64,000 nt of DNA. Source: Deltaproteobacteria bacterium. GTDB taxonomy: Bacteria; Myxococcota_A; UBA9160; UBA4427. Positions 1-9,673 of this stretch are shown here, piece by piece; positions within the stretch are counted from its first letter, which is position 1; the number at the start of each line of letters is the position of its first letter. The DNA lies in NCBI GenBank assembly GCA_016713665.1, contig JADJOR010000002.1, positions 620,001-684,000 on the forward strand. The letters are read 5' to 3'. Both the position numbers and the translations under genes were made by a program. The notes beneath the pieces were generated by a model that saw nothing but the letters and a program-made list of their open reading frames with translations, was not told where the DNA came from and did not search any database.

Positions 1-1073
1 TTCCGGGGGCGTCTTTGACGTCTCGGCACTGCGCGCCCAGAAGGAAGAGCTCGAGGTCGCGATGGCGCGACCCGATCTCTGGAACGACCCGGCGGCCGCC
101 CAGGATCTAGGGCGCCGCAAGACCGCCGTCGAGCGCGAGCTCGCGCTCTACGATCGCGTCGAAATGGGCATCGAGGACGCCGACATCCTGCTCTCCCTCG
201 GACGCGAAGCGGACGACACGGGCGTCCTGCCCGAGATCGTCGACAAGTGCGCCGAGATCGACCGCATCCTCGAGGAGGCGGAGCTCCAGCAGCTGCTCGG
301 CGGCGAGTACGACGCGGGCAACGCGCTCCTGTCGATCAACTCGGGCGCGGGCGGGACCGACGCCTGCGACTGGGCCGAGATGCTGCTGCGGATGTATCTG
401 CGCTGGGCCGAGCGCCACCGCTACAAGACCGAGATCCTCGACATCCAGGCCGGCGAGGAGGCCGGGATCCGCGGCGCGACGTTGCGTGTCGAAGGCGAGT
501 ACGCCTACGGCTACCTGAACTCCGAGCAGGGGGTCCACCGACTCGTGCGCATCTCCCCCTTCGACTCGAACGCCCGCCGGCATACGGCCTTCGCGAGCGT
601 GACCGCCGTTCCCGAGATCGACGACGCGGTCGAGGTCGAGATCGACGAGGGCGATCTGCGCATCGATACCTATCGCGCGAGCGGCGCCGGCGGCCAGCAC
701 GTCAACAAGACGGAGTCCGCCGTCCGCCTGACCCATCTGCCGACCGGCGTCGTCGCCGCCTGCCAGGCCGAGCGCTCGCAGCACAAGAACAAGGCCACGG
801 CCGATGAAGATGCTGCGCGCCAAGCTCTTCGAGCTCGAGCGGCGCAAGCAGGCGGAGAAGCTCGAGGAGCTGACGGGCGAGAAGCGCGAGATCGGCTTCG
901 GCAGCCAGATCCGCTCCTACACGCTCCATCCGCAGCAGCGCGCCAAGGACCACCGGACCGATCTCGAGATCGGCAACGTCGACGCGGTCCTCGACGGAGA
1001 CCTCGATCCCTTCATCCGGGCGACGCTGCTGGCCCAGGCCGCCGAGCTGCGTCCGAAGCGCATGGGAGACTAG
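1..1073 (+). CDS. prfB: Peptide chain release factor 2 (5'-truncated; one apparent internal frameshift)
   Basis: RF2 recognises UGA and UAA in the ribosomal A site and triggers peptide release. The 5' end lies outside the window. The SPF anticodon tripeptide (RISPFDSNARR) and the catalytic GGQ motif (GAGGQHVNKTESAVRL) are both present. Two frame changes occur. The first, at the left edge, is the classical programmed +1 site (CTT TGA C). The second is not programmed-looking: after ...HKNKATA (codons ending at 802) one extra base at about 797-803 is needed to continue into MKMLRAKLFELERRK, which starts at ATG 804 and runs to TAG 1071-1073. RF2 proteins normally read straight through this junction, so the second shift is a sequencing/assembly error or a mutation. 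The last gene before it is unseen; the permease gene follows after 5 nt. Confidence 0.9.
4..19 (+). promoter_or_regulatory. Programmed +1 frameshift site of prfB
   Basis: The bases CGGGGG CGT CTT TGA C match the E. coli prfB recoding site (AGGGGG TAT CTT TGA C) in order and spacing: an internal Shine-Dalgarno-like G-run, three bases, then the slippery CTT followed by in-frame TGA (16-18). The upstream frame ends at TGA. The downstream frame (GAC GTC TCG...) continues as RF2. In the known mechanism low RF2 leaves the UGA unread and favours the shift, giving autoregulation. TTT is an uncommon Phe codon here, which suggests selection on the CTTTGA string. The caveat is that the downstream frame is also open to base 2, so an unshifted start cannot be excluded without upstream sequence. 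Confidence 0.75.
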
Positions 1074-1078
1074 CTTCG

Positions 1079-3071
1079 TTGGAATCCCTCCGGTCGGCTC
1101 TCGCCACCTATCTCGCGACCGCCGGTGGCGGCATCGCCGTCGCGTTCATCGTGCTGCTCGCCGTCGGCATCGTCGCGATGACGCTGCTGTACGTGGGCTC
1201 CGCGCTGCTCGTGCTCGACCGCTTCGCGCGGGTCGCCCGCGGCTGGCTCGCGCCGGCCCTGGCGGGGGTCTGCGTCGCGGGCTTCGTGGCCCTGCTCGCG
1301 ACGCTCGAGAGCTTTCCGTCGGATTCGGTCTACAGCGGGCCGGAGTGGTGGGGGACGTTCGGGCGTCAGCTCGGCGTTGGCGTCGCTTCGTGTGCGCTCT
1401 TCCTCGTCGCGGTCGGAGCCGCGACGCGCCACGTCTCACAGGCGACGCTCGGCCTCGGCGTCGCCGGCGTCGCCGCGCTGGCGGCGGGGCTCGCGATCGC
1501 GCCGCTCGGACAGGCCGTGCCGCTCTTCGCCGTGGTCCTCGCGGTCGCCATCGTCGCGTGGCTGCTTGGCCGGCGGTCGCGCGCGGGCGCGGACGTAGGC
1601 GGCGGGTCGAGAGGCTTCGTCGCCGTGCTCTTCGCCGTGGCGGCGGGTCTGCTGCCCGGGGCGATCTCGGGCTGGCTGCCGGAGAGCGCGGTCGAGGGCG
1701 CGCGCGCGGCCTCGGCGGGGCTCGTCGGGATCCTGCTCGGCGCGGTCGTGCTCGGCCTGGTTCCGCTCGCGATCGCGGGCTTCCTCTCGATGCGCCGCTC
1801 GGTCGAGTGGTTCATCGCCCTGCGCTACCTCGTCGCGAAGCGGCGTCAGGTCTTCATCTCGGCGATCACCGCGATCTGCGTCGCGGGCATCGCCGCGGGC
1901 GTCTGGCTCATCATCGTCGTGCTCTCGGTCATGAACGGCTTCGAGCAGACCTGGCGGGAGGAGATCCTCGGCAATCGCGCCCACTTCACGGTCCACAGCA
2001 GCTTCGGTCCCTTCGAGGATTGGGAGAACGTGATGAAGACCGTCGCGGCGGTGCCGGGGGTCGAGGCGGCGAGCCCCTACGTCGACGCCGAGGGCATGGT
2101 CCGCGGGAGCCACGGCGAGATCGCGAGCGTGCGCCTGCGCGGCGTCGATCCCGCGAGCGTCGGCCGGGTCACCGATCTCGAGAGCGATCTGCGCGGCGCC
2201 GAAGGAGAGAGCGCCCCGGATCTCGTCGCCCGCTTCGCGAAGCAGGGCGCCGACGCGAGCGCGCCCGGCATCGTGATCGGCGGCCACCTCGCGAGCTCGA
2301 TGGGCCTCGCGGTCGGCGACCAGATGCTCCTGATCTCGCCCTTCGGTGGCCCGCCGACGCCCCTGGGCCCCGGCCCGCGCCTCAAGCGCTTCACCGTCGT
2401 CGGCATCTTCGAGTCGAGCTTCTACCAATACGACGAAGCGTTCACCTACACGACCCTCGAGGCCGCCCGCGACTTCCGCAAGGTCGGCGCCGTCGTCGAC
2501 GGCATCGAGGCCCGGACGACGGACCACTACCGCTCGCGCATCGTCGGCGATCAGGTCCAGGAAGCCCTCGGCTACCCCTACTACACCCGAGACTGGAAGG
2601 AGGTCTTCCCGGCCTTCTTCCAGGCGCTGAAGACCGAGCGCGTGATGATGTTCCTGCTGCTGACGATGATCATGGTCGTCGCCGCGTTCGTGATCGTCGC
2701 GACGCTGATCATGATGATCATGGAGAAGTCGAGCGACATCGCGATCCTGAAGGCGATGGGGGCGGAGGACGCGATGATCGAGCGGATCTTCGCGCTCGAA
2801 GGAACCCTGATCGGCCTCTGCGGGACGGCGCTCGGGGTCGCGGCGGGCATCGCGGTGACCGGCCAGCTCAGCTGGATCCAGGATCGCATCGAGCGCATCA
2901 CGGGGATCGATACGCTGCCGGCCTCGGTCTACCAGTTCTCGGAGCTGCCCTCGAAGGTCGATCCGGGGCAGGTCGCGGGGGTCGCGGTGATCGCGATGAT
3001 CCTGTCGCTCGGGGCGACGCTGCTGCCGAGTCGACAGGGCTCGCGCATCGACCCGGCCGCGGGGCTGCGCC

Positions 3072-3079
<8 letters not shown>
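1079..3079 (+). CDS. lolC: LolC/LolE-type lipoprotein-releasing permease with an N-terminal multi-TM extension
   Basis: Inner-membrane permease of the Lol system, which extracts lipoproteins from the inner membrane for transfer to the outer membrane, partner of the LolD ATPase encoded next. The C-terminal 429 residues (from Met at 1790, MRRSVEWFIALRYLVAKRR) are a standard LolC/E: first TM, periplasmic MacB-type domain, then three TM segments (FLLLTMIMVVAAFVIVATL and others) of the FtsX fold. About 237 residues precede it in the same frame with roughly six or seven hydrophobic segments and no stop. The TTG start at 1079 has GGGAG at 1064-1068; the internal ATG at 1790 lacks a clear ribosome site, which favours a true fusion of 666 aa. 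The stop overlaps lolD by 8 nt. Confidence 0.8.
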
Positions 3080-3800
<721 letters not shown>

Positions 3801-3981
3801 GGGGCGAGCTTGCCCTCGGCGCCGGCCGGGCGTCGATGGCGCAGGGGCCGGAAGGCGCCCTTGGACACCCGGCCAGCGTTCCGGGTTTCGGGCGAGCGCA
3901 GATTTTCGCTGCGACCGCCGCGCGAGTGCCGCCCGCGGCGCAACCCCGTGCCAGATCGACGCTTTTTGCTCCGAAGATCGG

Positions 3982-4010
3982 TTGAAAGCGAAAATCGCGT
4001 CGCATACTCT
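3982..4010 (+). promoter_or_regulatory. Candidate sigma-70 promoter upstream of bamA
   Basis: TTGAAA (3982-3987), a 17-nt spacer and TACTCT (4005-4010) lie in the 250-bp gap between lolD and bamA, about 40 nt before the bamA start. The -35 is good (5/6) and the -10 is weak (3/6). This AT-richer patch stands out from its surroundings. The assignment is by eye only. Confidence 0.35.
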
Positions 4011-4050
4011 TCGGCGCCTCGACTGGCCCTCACGCGGCCCGGGAGATCCC

Positions 4051-7000
4051 TTGCAAGCGACCGATCGGGCAAGCCGGCTTCGCGCGATCGGCCACGTCCT
4101 CGCCTTGCTCGTCTGGGCGCTGGGGATCGCCGTCGTGCCGCGGGCCGCCCTCGCGCAGGCGGGCGAGGGGCCGGTCGAATACGGTGCCATCGACGCGGCG
4201 CCGCCGGCGAGCGCCGAGAAGCGCGTCGCGGTCCTTCCCTTCCGTCTGAACAGCACCGGCTCCCTGCGCTTCCTCTCGGGTCCCCTCGACGAGCTGCTCG
4301 CACAGCGGATCGAGACCGGCGGCGAGGTCTCGGCGATCGCGCGACCGGGGCTCGAGAAGGCGGGGCAGACGGAGATCCCGAACGCCGACCAGCCGGATCC
4401 GGCGCTGCGCGCCTGGGCCTCGCGCCAGGGACTCGACGGCGTCGTCGTCGGCAGCCTGACGGAGCTCGCCGGGCGCTTCAGCATCGACGTGCGCGTGGTG
4501 CCGACGGCGCTCGGAGCTTCGACGACGAGCCTCGTGTTGACGGCGGGCAGCGACCGCGAGCTGCTCGACCGGCTGGGCGAGCTCGCCGAACGCGTGACGG
4601 CCGCGGTCGTCGGGGGCAAGCCCGATCGCATCGTCGACATCCGCGTCGAGGGCGCGGAATCGATCGAGGCCGAGCTGCGCGAGCGACTCTCGATCCGGCG
4701 GGGCGACGCCTTCGACGCCGCGAAGCTCGATGCCGACCGGCGCGCCCTGGCGACGGATCCCCGCGTCGCCCGCGTCCTCGCGCGCACGCAACAGAATGCG
4801 GACGGCATCGTCGCGATCTTCGAGATCGTGCGGGCCGAGCGCCTGCTCGGCGAGAGCGTCAAGGCGGGCAGCGGCGAGGTCGTCGCGGAGGTCGCCATCC
4901 GTGGCAACAAGCGGATCGAGGAGGCGGAGATCCGCACCCGGATCCAGACGGCCCCCGGTCAGGCCCTCGATCCGACCCAGATCGCCCGGGACGTGCGCTC
5001 GATCTTCCAGCAGGGCTTCTACCGCGACGTCCAGGTCTACGTCGACACGACGCCGCTCGGCCCGGCGGTGATCTTCGAGGTCGCGGAGAATCCGGTCGTC
5101 CGCGAGATCGCGATCTCCGGCAACGACGAGATCGACAGCGACAAGATCAAGGACGCGCTGACGCTCACGACGGGCTCGCCGCTCGACTATCCGCTGCTCC
5201 ACGAGAACGTCGAGCGCATCACCGCGCTGTACAAGAGCGAGGGCTTCTATCTCGCCGAGGTCGACTACACGACCGAGGACATCACCGACGGCTCGGTCGC
5301 GATCAACTTCGTGGTCCAGGAGAAGGAGAAGCTCCGGCTCAAGAAGATCATCTTCGAGGGCAACACGGCCTTCTCCGACAAGCAGCTGCGCGAGGGCTTC
5401 TCGACCAAGCCCTGGCGCTTCTACTCCCTCGCGACGAGCTGGCTCGACAAGACCGGCACGTATTCGGAGCCCGTCTTCCTGCGCGATCTGCGCCTGATCG
5501 AGAAGCTCTACACCGACAACGGATACGTTCAGTCCCGCGTGATCGGCCCGAGCGTGGAGGCCAACGAGAAGGGCCTCTTCGTCAAGGTCGAGATCGTCGA
5601 GGGCCCGCAGTTCAAGGTCGGCGAGCTCGACGTCCAGGGCGACGAGACGATCGATCTCGCGGTCCTGCGCGAGAAGATCAAGCTCAAGGAAGGCGACGTC
5701 TTCAGCCGCTCGAGCCTGACCGCCGACGTCGAGACCCTCGAGGCCCACTTCACCGATCGCGGCTTCTACTTCGCGAACGTCGACCCGGTCACCAAGACGA
5801 ACCAGGAGGAGCTGACGGTCGACGTCCAGTTCGGCGTCCAGAAGGGGCCTCTCTACTTCGTCCGAAACATCGAGGTCAAGGGCAACTCGCGCACGATCGA
5901 TCCCGTGATCCGCCGCGAGATCCGCCTCGTCGAGGGCCAGCTCTACTCGGCCCGGGCGCTCCAGGTCTCGAGCGATCGGATCAAGCGACTCGGATTCTTC
6001 GAGGATGCCGCGTTCGAGCCCAAGACGACCGACGATCCGTCCCAGCTCGACCTCGACGTCAACGTCGTCGAGCGCCCGACCGGCGCCTTCAGCTTCGGTG
6101 CCGGCTTCTCCTCCGCCGACAACTTCATCTTCACCGCCTCGCTCTCGCAATCGAATCTCTTCGGCCGGGGCTATGGGGCGAACGTGTCGGCCGACATCGG
6201 CGGTCGCTCGAGCCGCTACTACATCTCGCTCTCGGATCCCTACTTCCTCGGCTCGACCTTCAGCTTCAGCGCGACGGCCTTCCTGACCCAGGTCCGGTAC
6301 AACAGCTTCAAGCAGGACCAGCAGGGCGTGGACATCGCCGTCGGCCATCCGCTCACGGTCGACAACAGCGCGTCGATCGGTCTGTCCTACGGCTACTCCC
6401 AGCGACGAGTCACCCAGAACGCGAACTTGAACGCGCTCGCCGCGCCCATCACGCGCCAGGTCCTCCAGGGCCGGCAGAGCACGAGCCGGATCGGTCTCTC
6501 GGTCGGCGTCGACACGCGCAACGACCGCTTCGCCCCGACCGCGGGCTATGCGGCGAACGCCTTCGCCGAATACGCCGGTCTCGGGGGCTTCTCGAACTTC
6601 CTCTCGCTGGAAGGGCAGGCGGGCTACTACTTCGGCGCGCCGAAGTGGCTCTTCGAGCGCTCGACCTTCGTCGTCAGCACGCGCCTCGGTTATGCGCTTC
6701 CTCTCAATTCGATCGCCGACTTCGACACGGGCATCCGATCGTCGACGGCCTGCGCCGACCCCGCGAATTGCGTCAACTCCGGAAACCTCGAGAACATCGC
6801 GGACGACATCCGATTGCCGCTGACGGAGCGTTATTTCCTCGGTGGCCTTGGCGCCACGCGCTTGCGCGGCTTCCAGGGCCGCTCCGTCGGTCCCCGGCGC
6901 CCGACCCTCTCGTTCACCGACCTCGCCTCGGGCCGCGTCTATCATCCGGTCGGCACGCGCCTGATCAGCAACCCCGCGACGGGCCAGATCGCGGCGATCT

Positions 7001-7386
7001 GCGACGACTCGACCTTCCAGCGCAACTTCGGCAACGGCAATGGCCGCTGCAACGACCTCTCCGACCGGGATTTCGACGACTTCGAGGATCTGGGCGAATC
7101 CCAGGTGATCGGCGGCAATTCCTACATCAGCAGCAGCTTCGAATATCGCTTCCCGATCTCCGAGGAGATCGGGCTGCTCGGCATCGGATTCGTCGACATG
7201 GGCAACGCCTTCGCCGAAGGAGACCTGCTGTTCGACGCCACCGAGTGGCGCTACGGTACGGGCGCCGGCGTCCTGTGGTTCTCGCCGTTCGGGCCGCTGC
7301 AGCTGGTGCTCGGGTTCCCGCTCGATCCGCGGACCAACGAACAGAGTCCAGTCTTCGAATTTTCGGTGGGCGGCCTGGGCATCTGA
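4051..7386 (+). CDS. bamA: Outer membrane protein assembly factor BamA (Omp85), extended N-terminus
   Basis: Inserts beta-barrel proteins into the outer membrane. The TTG start at 4051 is preceded by GGGAG (4041-4045) and begins a signal peptide (hydrophobic LALLVWALGIAVV, likely cleavage after ...AALAQA near residue 37). Residues about 55-180 form an extra soluble domain beginning KRVAVLPFRL, like the N-terminal domain of TolB/CsgG-type proteins. From about residue 193 there are six POTRA-like units (for example VEGAESIEAELRERL, IRGNKRIEEAEIRTRI, FEGNTAFSDKQLREGF, VKGNSRTIDPVIRREI), one more than the usual five. A 16-strand-type barrel follows with the loop-6 motif LRGF. Length is 1111 aa against about 800 in E. 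coli. The last residues FEFSVGGLGI end in Ile instead of the usual aromatic residue. Confidence 0.93.
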   Translation: MQATDRASRLRAIGHVLALLVWALGIAVVPRAALAQAGEGPVEYGAIDAAPPASAEKRVAVLPFRLNSTGSLRFLSGPLDELLAQRIETGGEVSAIARPGLEKAGQTEIPNADQPDPALRAWASRQGLDGVVVGSLTELAGRFSIDVRVVPTALGASTTSLVLTAGSDRELLDRLGELAERVTAAVVGGKPDRIVDIRVEGAESIEAELRERLSIRRGDAFDAAKLDADRRALATDPRVARVLARTQQNADGIVAIFEIVRAERLLGESVKAGSGEVVAEVAIRGNKRIEEAEIRTRIQTAPGQALDPTQIARDVRSIFQQGFYRDVQVYVDTTPLGPAVIFEVAENPVVREIAISGNDEIDSDKIKDALTLTTGSPLDYPLLHENVERITALYKSEGFYLAEVDYTTEDITDGSVAINFVVQEKEKLRLKKIIFEGNTAFSDKQLREGFSTKPWRFYSLATSWLDKTGTYSEPVFLRDLRLIEKLYTDNGYVQSRVIGPSVEANEKGLFVKVEIVEGPQFKVGELDVQGDETIDLAVLREKIKLKEGDVFSRSSLTADVETLEAHFTDRGFYFANVDPVTKTNQEELTVDVQFGVQKGPLYFVRNIEVKGNSRTIDPVIRREIRLVEGQLYSARALQVSSDRIKRLGFFEDAAFEPKTTDDPSQLDLDVNVVERPTGAFSFGAGFSSADNFIFTASLSQSNLFGRGYGANVSADIGGRSSRYYISLSDPYFLGSTFSFSATAFLTQVRYNSFKQDQQGVDIAVGHPLTVDNSASIGLSYGYSQRRVTQNANLNALAAPITRQVLQGRQSTSRIGLSVGVDTRNDRFAPTAGYAANAFAEYAGLGGFSNFLSLEGQAGYYFGAPKWLFERSTFVVSTRLGYALPLNSIADFDTGIRSSTACADPANCVNSGNLENIADDIRLPLTERYFLGGLGATRLRGFQGRSVGPRRPTLSFTDLASGRVYHPVGTRLISNPATGQIAAICDDSTFQRNFGNGNGRCNDLSDRDFDDFEDLGESQVIGGNSYISSSFEYRFPISEEIGLLGIGFVDMGNAFAEGDLLFDATEWRYGTGAGVLWFSPFGPLQLVLGFPLDPRTNEQSPVFEFSVGGLGI

Positions 7387-7441
7387 GGCAACCGGTCGGG
7401 AGCGCGCGGAGTCCCTGGGGCCCGGAGCTGCGGGCACGCAA

Positions 7442-7477
7442 TCAGAACGAGAGTCGGAACGAGAGTCAGAACGAGAC
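7442..7477. repeat. Three tandem copies of a 12-bp repeat
   Basis: Three adjacent 12-mers, TCAGAACGAGAG, TCGGAACGAGAG and TCAGAACGAGAC, lie in the 129-bp gap between bamA and ompH. Similar 12-bp duplications occur at two other gene boundaries in this window (16291-16314 and 35794-35817). Confidence 0.85.
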
Positions 7478-7515
7478 GCGAGACCGGGTCGGACGTCGGG
7501 AGGAATCGTCGGAAG

Positions 7516-8037
7516 ATGAAGATCGAGAAGACCTTGCTGCTGGTGGCGCTGGGCATCGTGCTCGGCTGGGGCGTGGCTGCCACGAACGATCCCGTCAAGA
7601 TCGGGTTCGTCGACATGGAGCAGGTGCTGGCCACCGTCGAGAAGGGCAAGGCCGCGCGCGAAGAGCTCGAGCGCAAGGGGCGTGAGGCCCAGCAGCGGCT
7701 CGCGCCGATGGTCGAGCAGCTCCAGGCGATGGAGAAGGAGCTGCAGTCGAAGCAGTTCGTGATGTCCGAGGAAGCGGTCAAGTCGAAGCAGCTCGACATG
7801 GTCGAGCTGCGCAATCGCTACGAGAACAAGGCCAAGGAAGAAGAGGGCCAGTTCAAGATCGAGCAGCAGCGGATCCTCGGGCCGCTGGTCGAGCGGCTCT
7901 CGACGGTGATCAAGGACGTCGGCCGGGACAACGGATTCTCGGCGATCCTCCGGACGGATACGCCCGGGCTCGAGTATCGCCGCGAGGCGCTCGACGTCAC
8001 GGACCTCGTGATCAAGACGTACAACGGAAAGGGCTGA
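7516..8037 (+). CDS. skp: OmpH/Skp family periplasmic chaperone
   Basis: Skp holds unfolded outer-membrane proteins in the periplasm and delivers them to BamA, the product of the gene immediately upstream. The protein has 173 aa. Residues 1-22 form a signal peptide or anchor (KTLLLVALGIVLGWGVAA), residues about 27-40 match the conserved start KIGFVDMEQVLATVEKGKAA, and the middle is a long charged coiled coil rich in Glu, Lys and Gln (about 45-130). These features and the length fit OmpH/Skp. GGGAGGAA at 7498-7505 lies some 10 nt before the ATG. The next gene, lpxA, starts only 4 nt after the stop. Confidence 0.9.
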   Translation: MKIEKTLLLVALGIVLGWGVAATNDPVKIGFVDMEQVLATVEKGKAAREELERKGREAQQRLAPMVEQLQAMEKELQSKQFVMSEEAVKSKQLDMVELRNRYENKAKEEEGQFKIEQQRILGPLVERLSTVIKDVGRDNGFSAILRTDTPGLEYRREALDVTDLVIKTYNGKG

Positions 8038-8041
8038 TGCG

Positions 8042-8818
8042 TTGGCCCTCGTCCACCCGACGGCGCATGTGGAGGACGGGGCGATCCTGGCCGCCGACGT
8101 GGTGGTCGGGGCGTTCTCCTTCGTCGGGCGGGACGTCGAGCTCGGGGCCGGGGTCCGGGTCGCGGAGCACGTGACCCTGATCGGCCGGACCCGGATCGGG
8201 CCTGGCTGTCGGATCTTCCCGCATGCGTGTCTCGGCGGGGAGCCTCAGGATCGATCCTTCGACGGGGCCTCGACGAGCCTCGAGATCGGGGCGCGCAGCC
8301 AGATCCGCGAGCACGTCACGGTCCACGTCGGGACGACCCGGGGCGGCGGCTGCACGCGGATCGGTGAGGACGCGTTCCTGATGAACAGCGCCCACATCGG
8401 CCACGACTGCCAGATCGGCAACAACGTCATCATCGCGAGCTTCTGCGGTCTCGGCGGTCATTCGAAGGTCGACGACCACGCGGTGCTCGGCGCCTATACC
8501 GGGCTCCATCAATTCGCCCGCGTGGGCGAATCGGTGATGGTCGCGAGCGGCGCGAAGCTCTCCCTCGACGCCCCTCCCTTCGCGATGGTGGCCGGAGATC
8601 GCGCGCGGCTCGTCGGGTTGAACGCCGTCGGGCTGCGCCGCCGGGGCTTCTCCGCCAAGACCCGGGCCCAGATCAAGCATGCCTTCCACCTGATCTTCCA
8701 GTCGAAGCTGCGCCTCGAAGAGGCTCTCGCCCGGGTGGACGCGGAGATCGGCGCGGTGCCCGAAGTCGAGCGCCTCGTCTCGTTCCTGCGGAAGACCGAG
8801 CGCGGATTCTGCCGCTGA
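8042..8818 (+). CDS. lpxA: UDP-N-acetylglucosamine acyltransferase LpxA
   Basis: First enzyme of lipid A synthesis: transfers a 3-hydroxyacyl chain from acyl-ACP to UDP-GlcNAc (or to its 3-amino analogue in some bacteria). The 258-aa protein is a left-handed beta helix of hexapeptide repeats. The catalytic His lies in NSAHIGHDCQIGN (His121, equivalent to E. coli His125), and VGLRRRGFS with the following helical C-terminus is typical of LpxA. The start is TTG at 8042, 4 nt after ompH. The genes lpxD and fabZ that usually sit between skp and lpxA are absent here. Confidence 0.93.
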   Translation: MALVHPTAHVEDGAILAADVVVGAFSFVGRDVELGAGVRVAEHVTLIGRTRIGPGCRIFPHACLGGEPQDRSFDGASTSLEIGARSQIREHVTVHVGTTRGGGCTRIGEDAFLMNSAHIGHDCQIGNNVIIASFCGLGGHSKVDDHAVLGAYTGLHQFARVGESVMVASGAKLSLDAPPFAMVAGDRARLVGLNAVGLRRRGFSAKTRAQIKHAFHLIFQSKLRLEEALARVDAEIGAVPEVERLVSFLRKTERGFCR

Positions 8819-8824
8819 GGCGTT

Positions 8825-9673
8825 ATGCGAGGACGCGACCCGGTCTCCCGCCTCGGACTGATCGCCGGTCGCGGTCGGCTCCCGCTGCTCGCCGCGCGCG
8901 GCCTCGCGGCCGCCGGCGTGTCGGTCCGTGCCGTGGCCTTCGAGGGGCTCTGTGATCCCGAGCTCGAAGGCGCGGTCGACCGGATCCATTGGCACCGCCT
9001 CGGCCAGCTCGATGCCGCCGCCGAGAGCCTCCGGGCGATGGAGGTCGACGAGCTCGTCGTGGCCGGCGCCGTGCCGAAGCAGGCGCTCTTCGACGGGTCG
9101 GCCCGCGTCGAGCTCGACGCGTCGGCGAAAAGACTCCTCGGCTCCATCGATCGTTGGGACGACGGGACGCTGCTGCGTGCCATCGCGAGCTGGCTCGAGC
9201 GGAAGGGCTTCCGCGTGGCCCGTCAGGACGAGGCCTTCGCGACGCTCGTCGCGCGGGAGGGCGACTTCTCGGGCCGTGAGCCGTCGGCGGAGGAGCTCTT
9301 CGACGTCGAGATCGGCCGCCGCGCGCTCGCGCGGATCGGGGCGGCCGGGATCGGCCAATGCGTCGTCGTGCGCCGCGGCTGCGTCGTCGCGGTCGAGGCC
9401 GTCGAGGGGACCGACGCGACGATCCGCCGGGCCGGTGAGCTCGCCGGACCCGGGGCGGTCGTCGTGAAGGGGGCGCGCGCCGGGCAGGATCGGCGCTTCG
9501 ATCTGCCCGCGGTCGGCCCCGGGACGATCGCCGCGATGGCCCTGGCGGGGGCCCGTTGTCTCGCGATCGAAGCCGGTGTGACCCTGATCCTCGATCGCGA
9601 GTCGGCGCGCGACGCGGCCGACCGGGCGGGCATCGCCTGGACCGCGTTTCCGTCGGACCGGGTCGGCTCGTGA
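8825..9673 (+). CDS. lpxI: UDP-2,3-diacylglucosamine pyrophosphatase LpxI
   Basis: Hydrolyses UDP-2,3-diacylglucosamine to lipid X and UMP. It replaces LpxH in many alphaproteobacteria and deltaproteobacteria. The 282-aa length and the motifs GLIAGRGRLPLLAARG, AGAVPKQ and VVAVEAVEGTDATIRRAGEL match the LpxI (formerly DUF1009) family, including the conserved EGTD. It lies 6 nt after lpxA, and its stop overlaps the GTG start of the next gene (GTGA at 9670). The lipid A context makes the assignment firm. Confidence 0.92.
   Translation: MRGRDPVSRLGLIAGRGRLPLLAARGLAAAGVSVRAVAFEGLCDPELEGAVDRIHWHRLGQLDAAAESLRAMEVDELVVAGAVPKQALFDGSARVELDASAKRLLGSIDRWDDGTLLRAIASWLERKGFRVARQDEAFATLVAREGDFSGREPSAEELFDVEIGRRALARIGAAGIGQCVVVRRGCVVAVEAVEGTDATIRRAGELAGPGAVVVKGARAGQDRRFDLPAVGPGTIAAMALAGARCLAIEAGVTLILDRESARDAADRAGIAWTAFPSDRVGS

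Noticed and set aside
4030..7437. Very long minus-strand open frame opposite bamA (and similar ones opposite lpxA-lpxB, smc and gltB)
   Set aside because: They are Asp/Glu/Arg/Ala-rich shadows caused by high G+C codon usage, with no recognisable domains. The plus-strand genes are certain.
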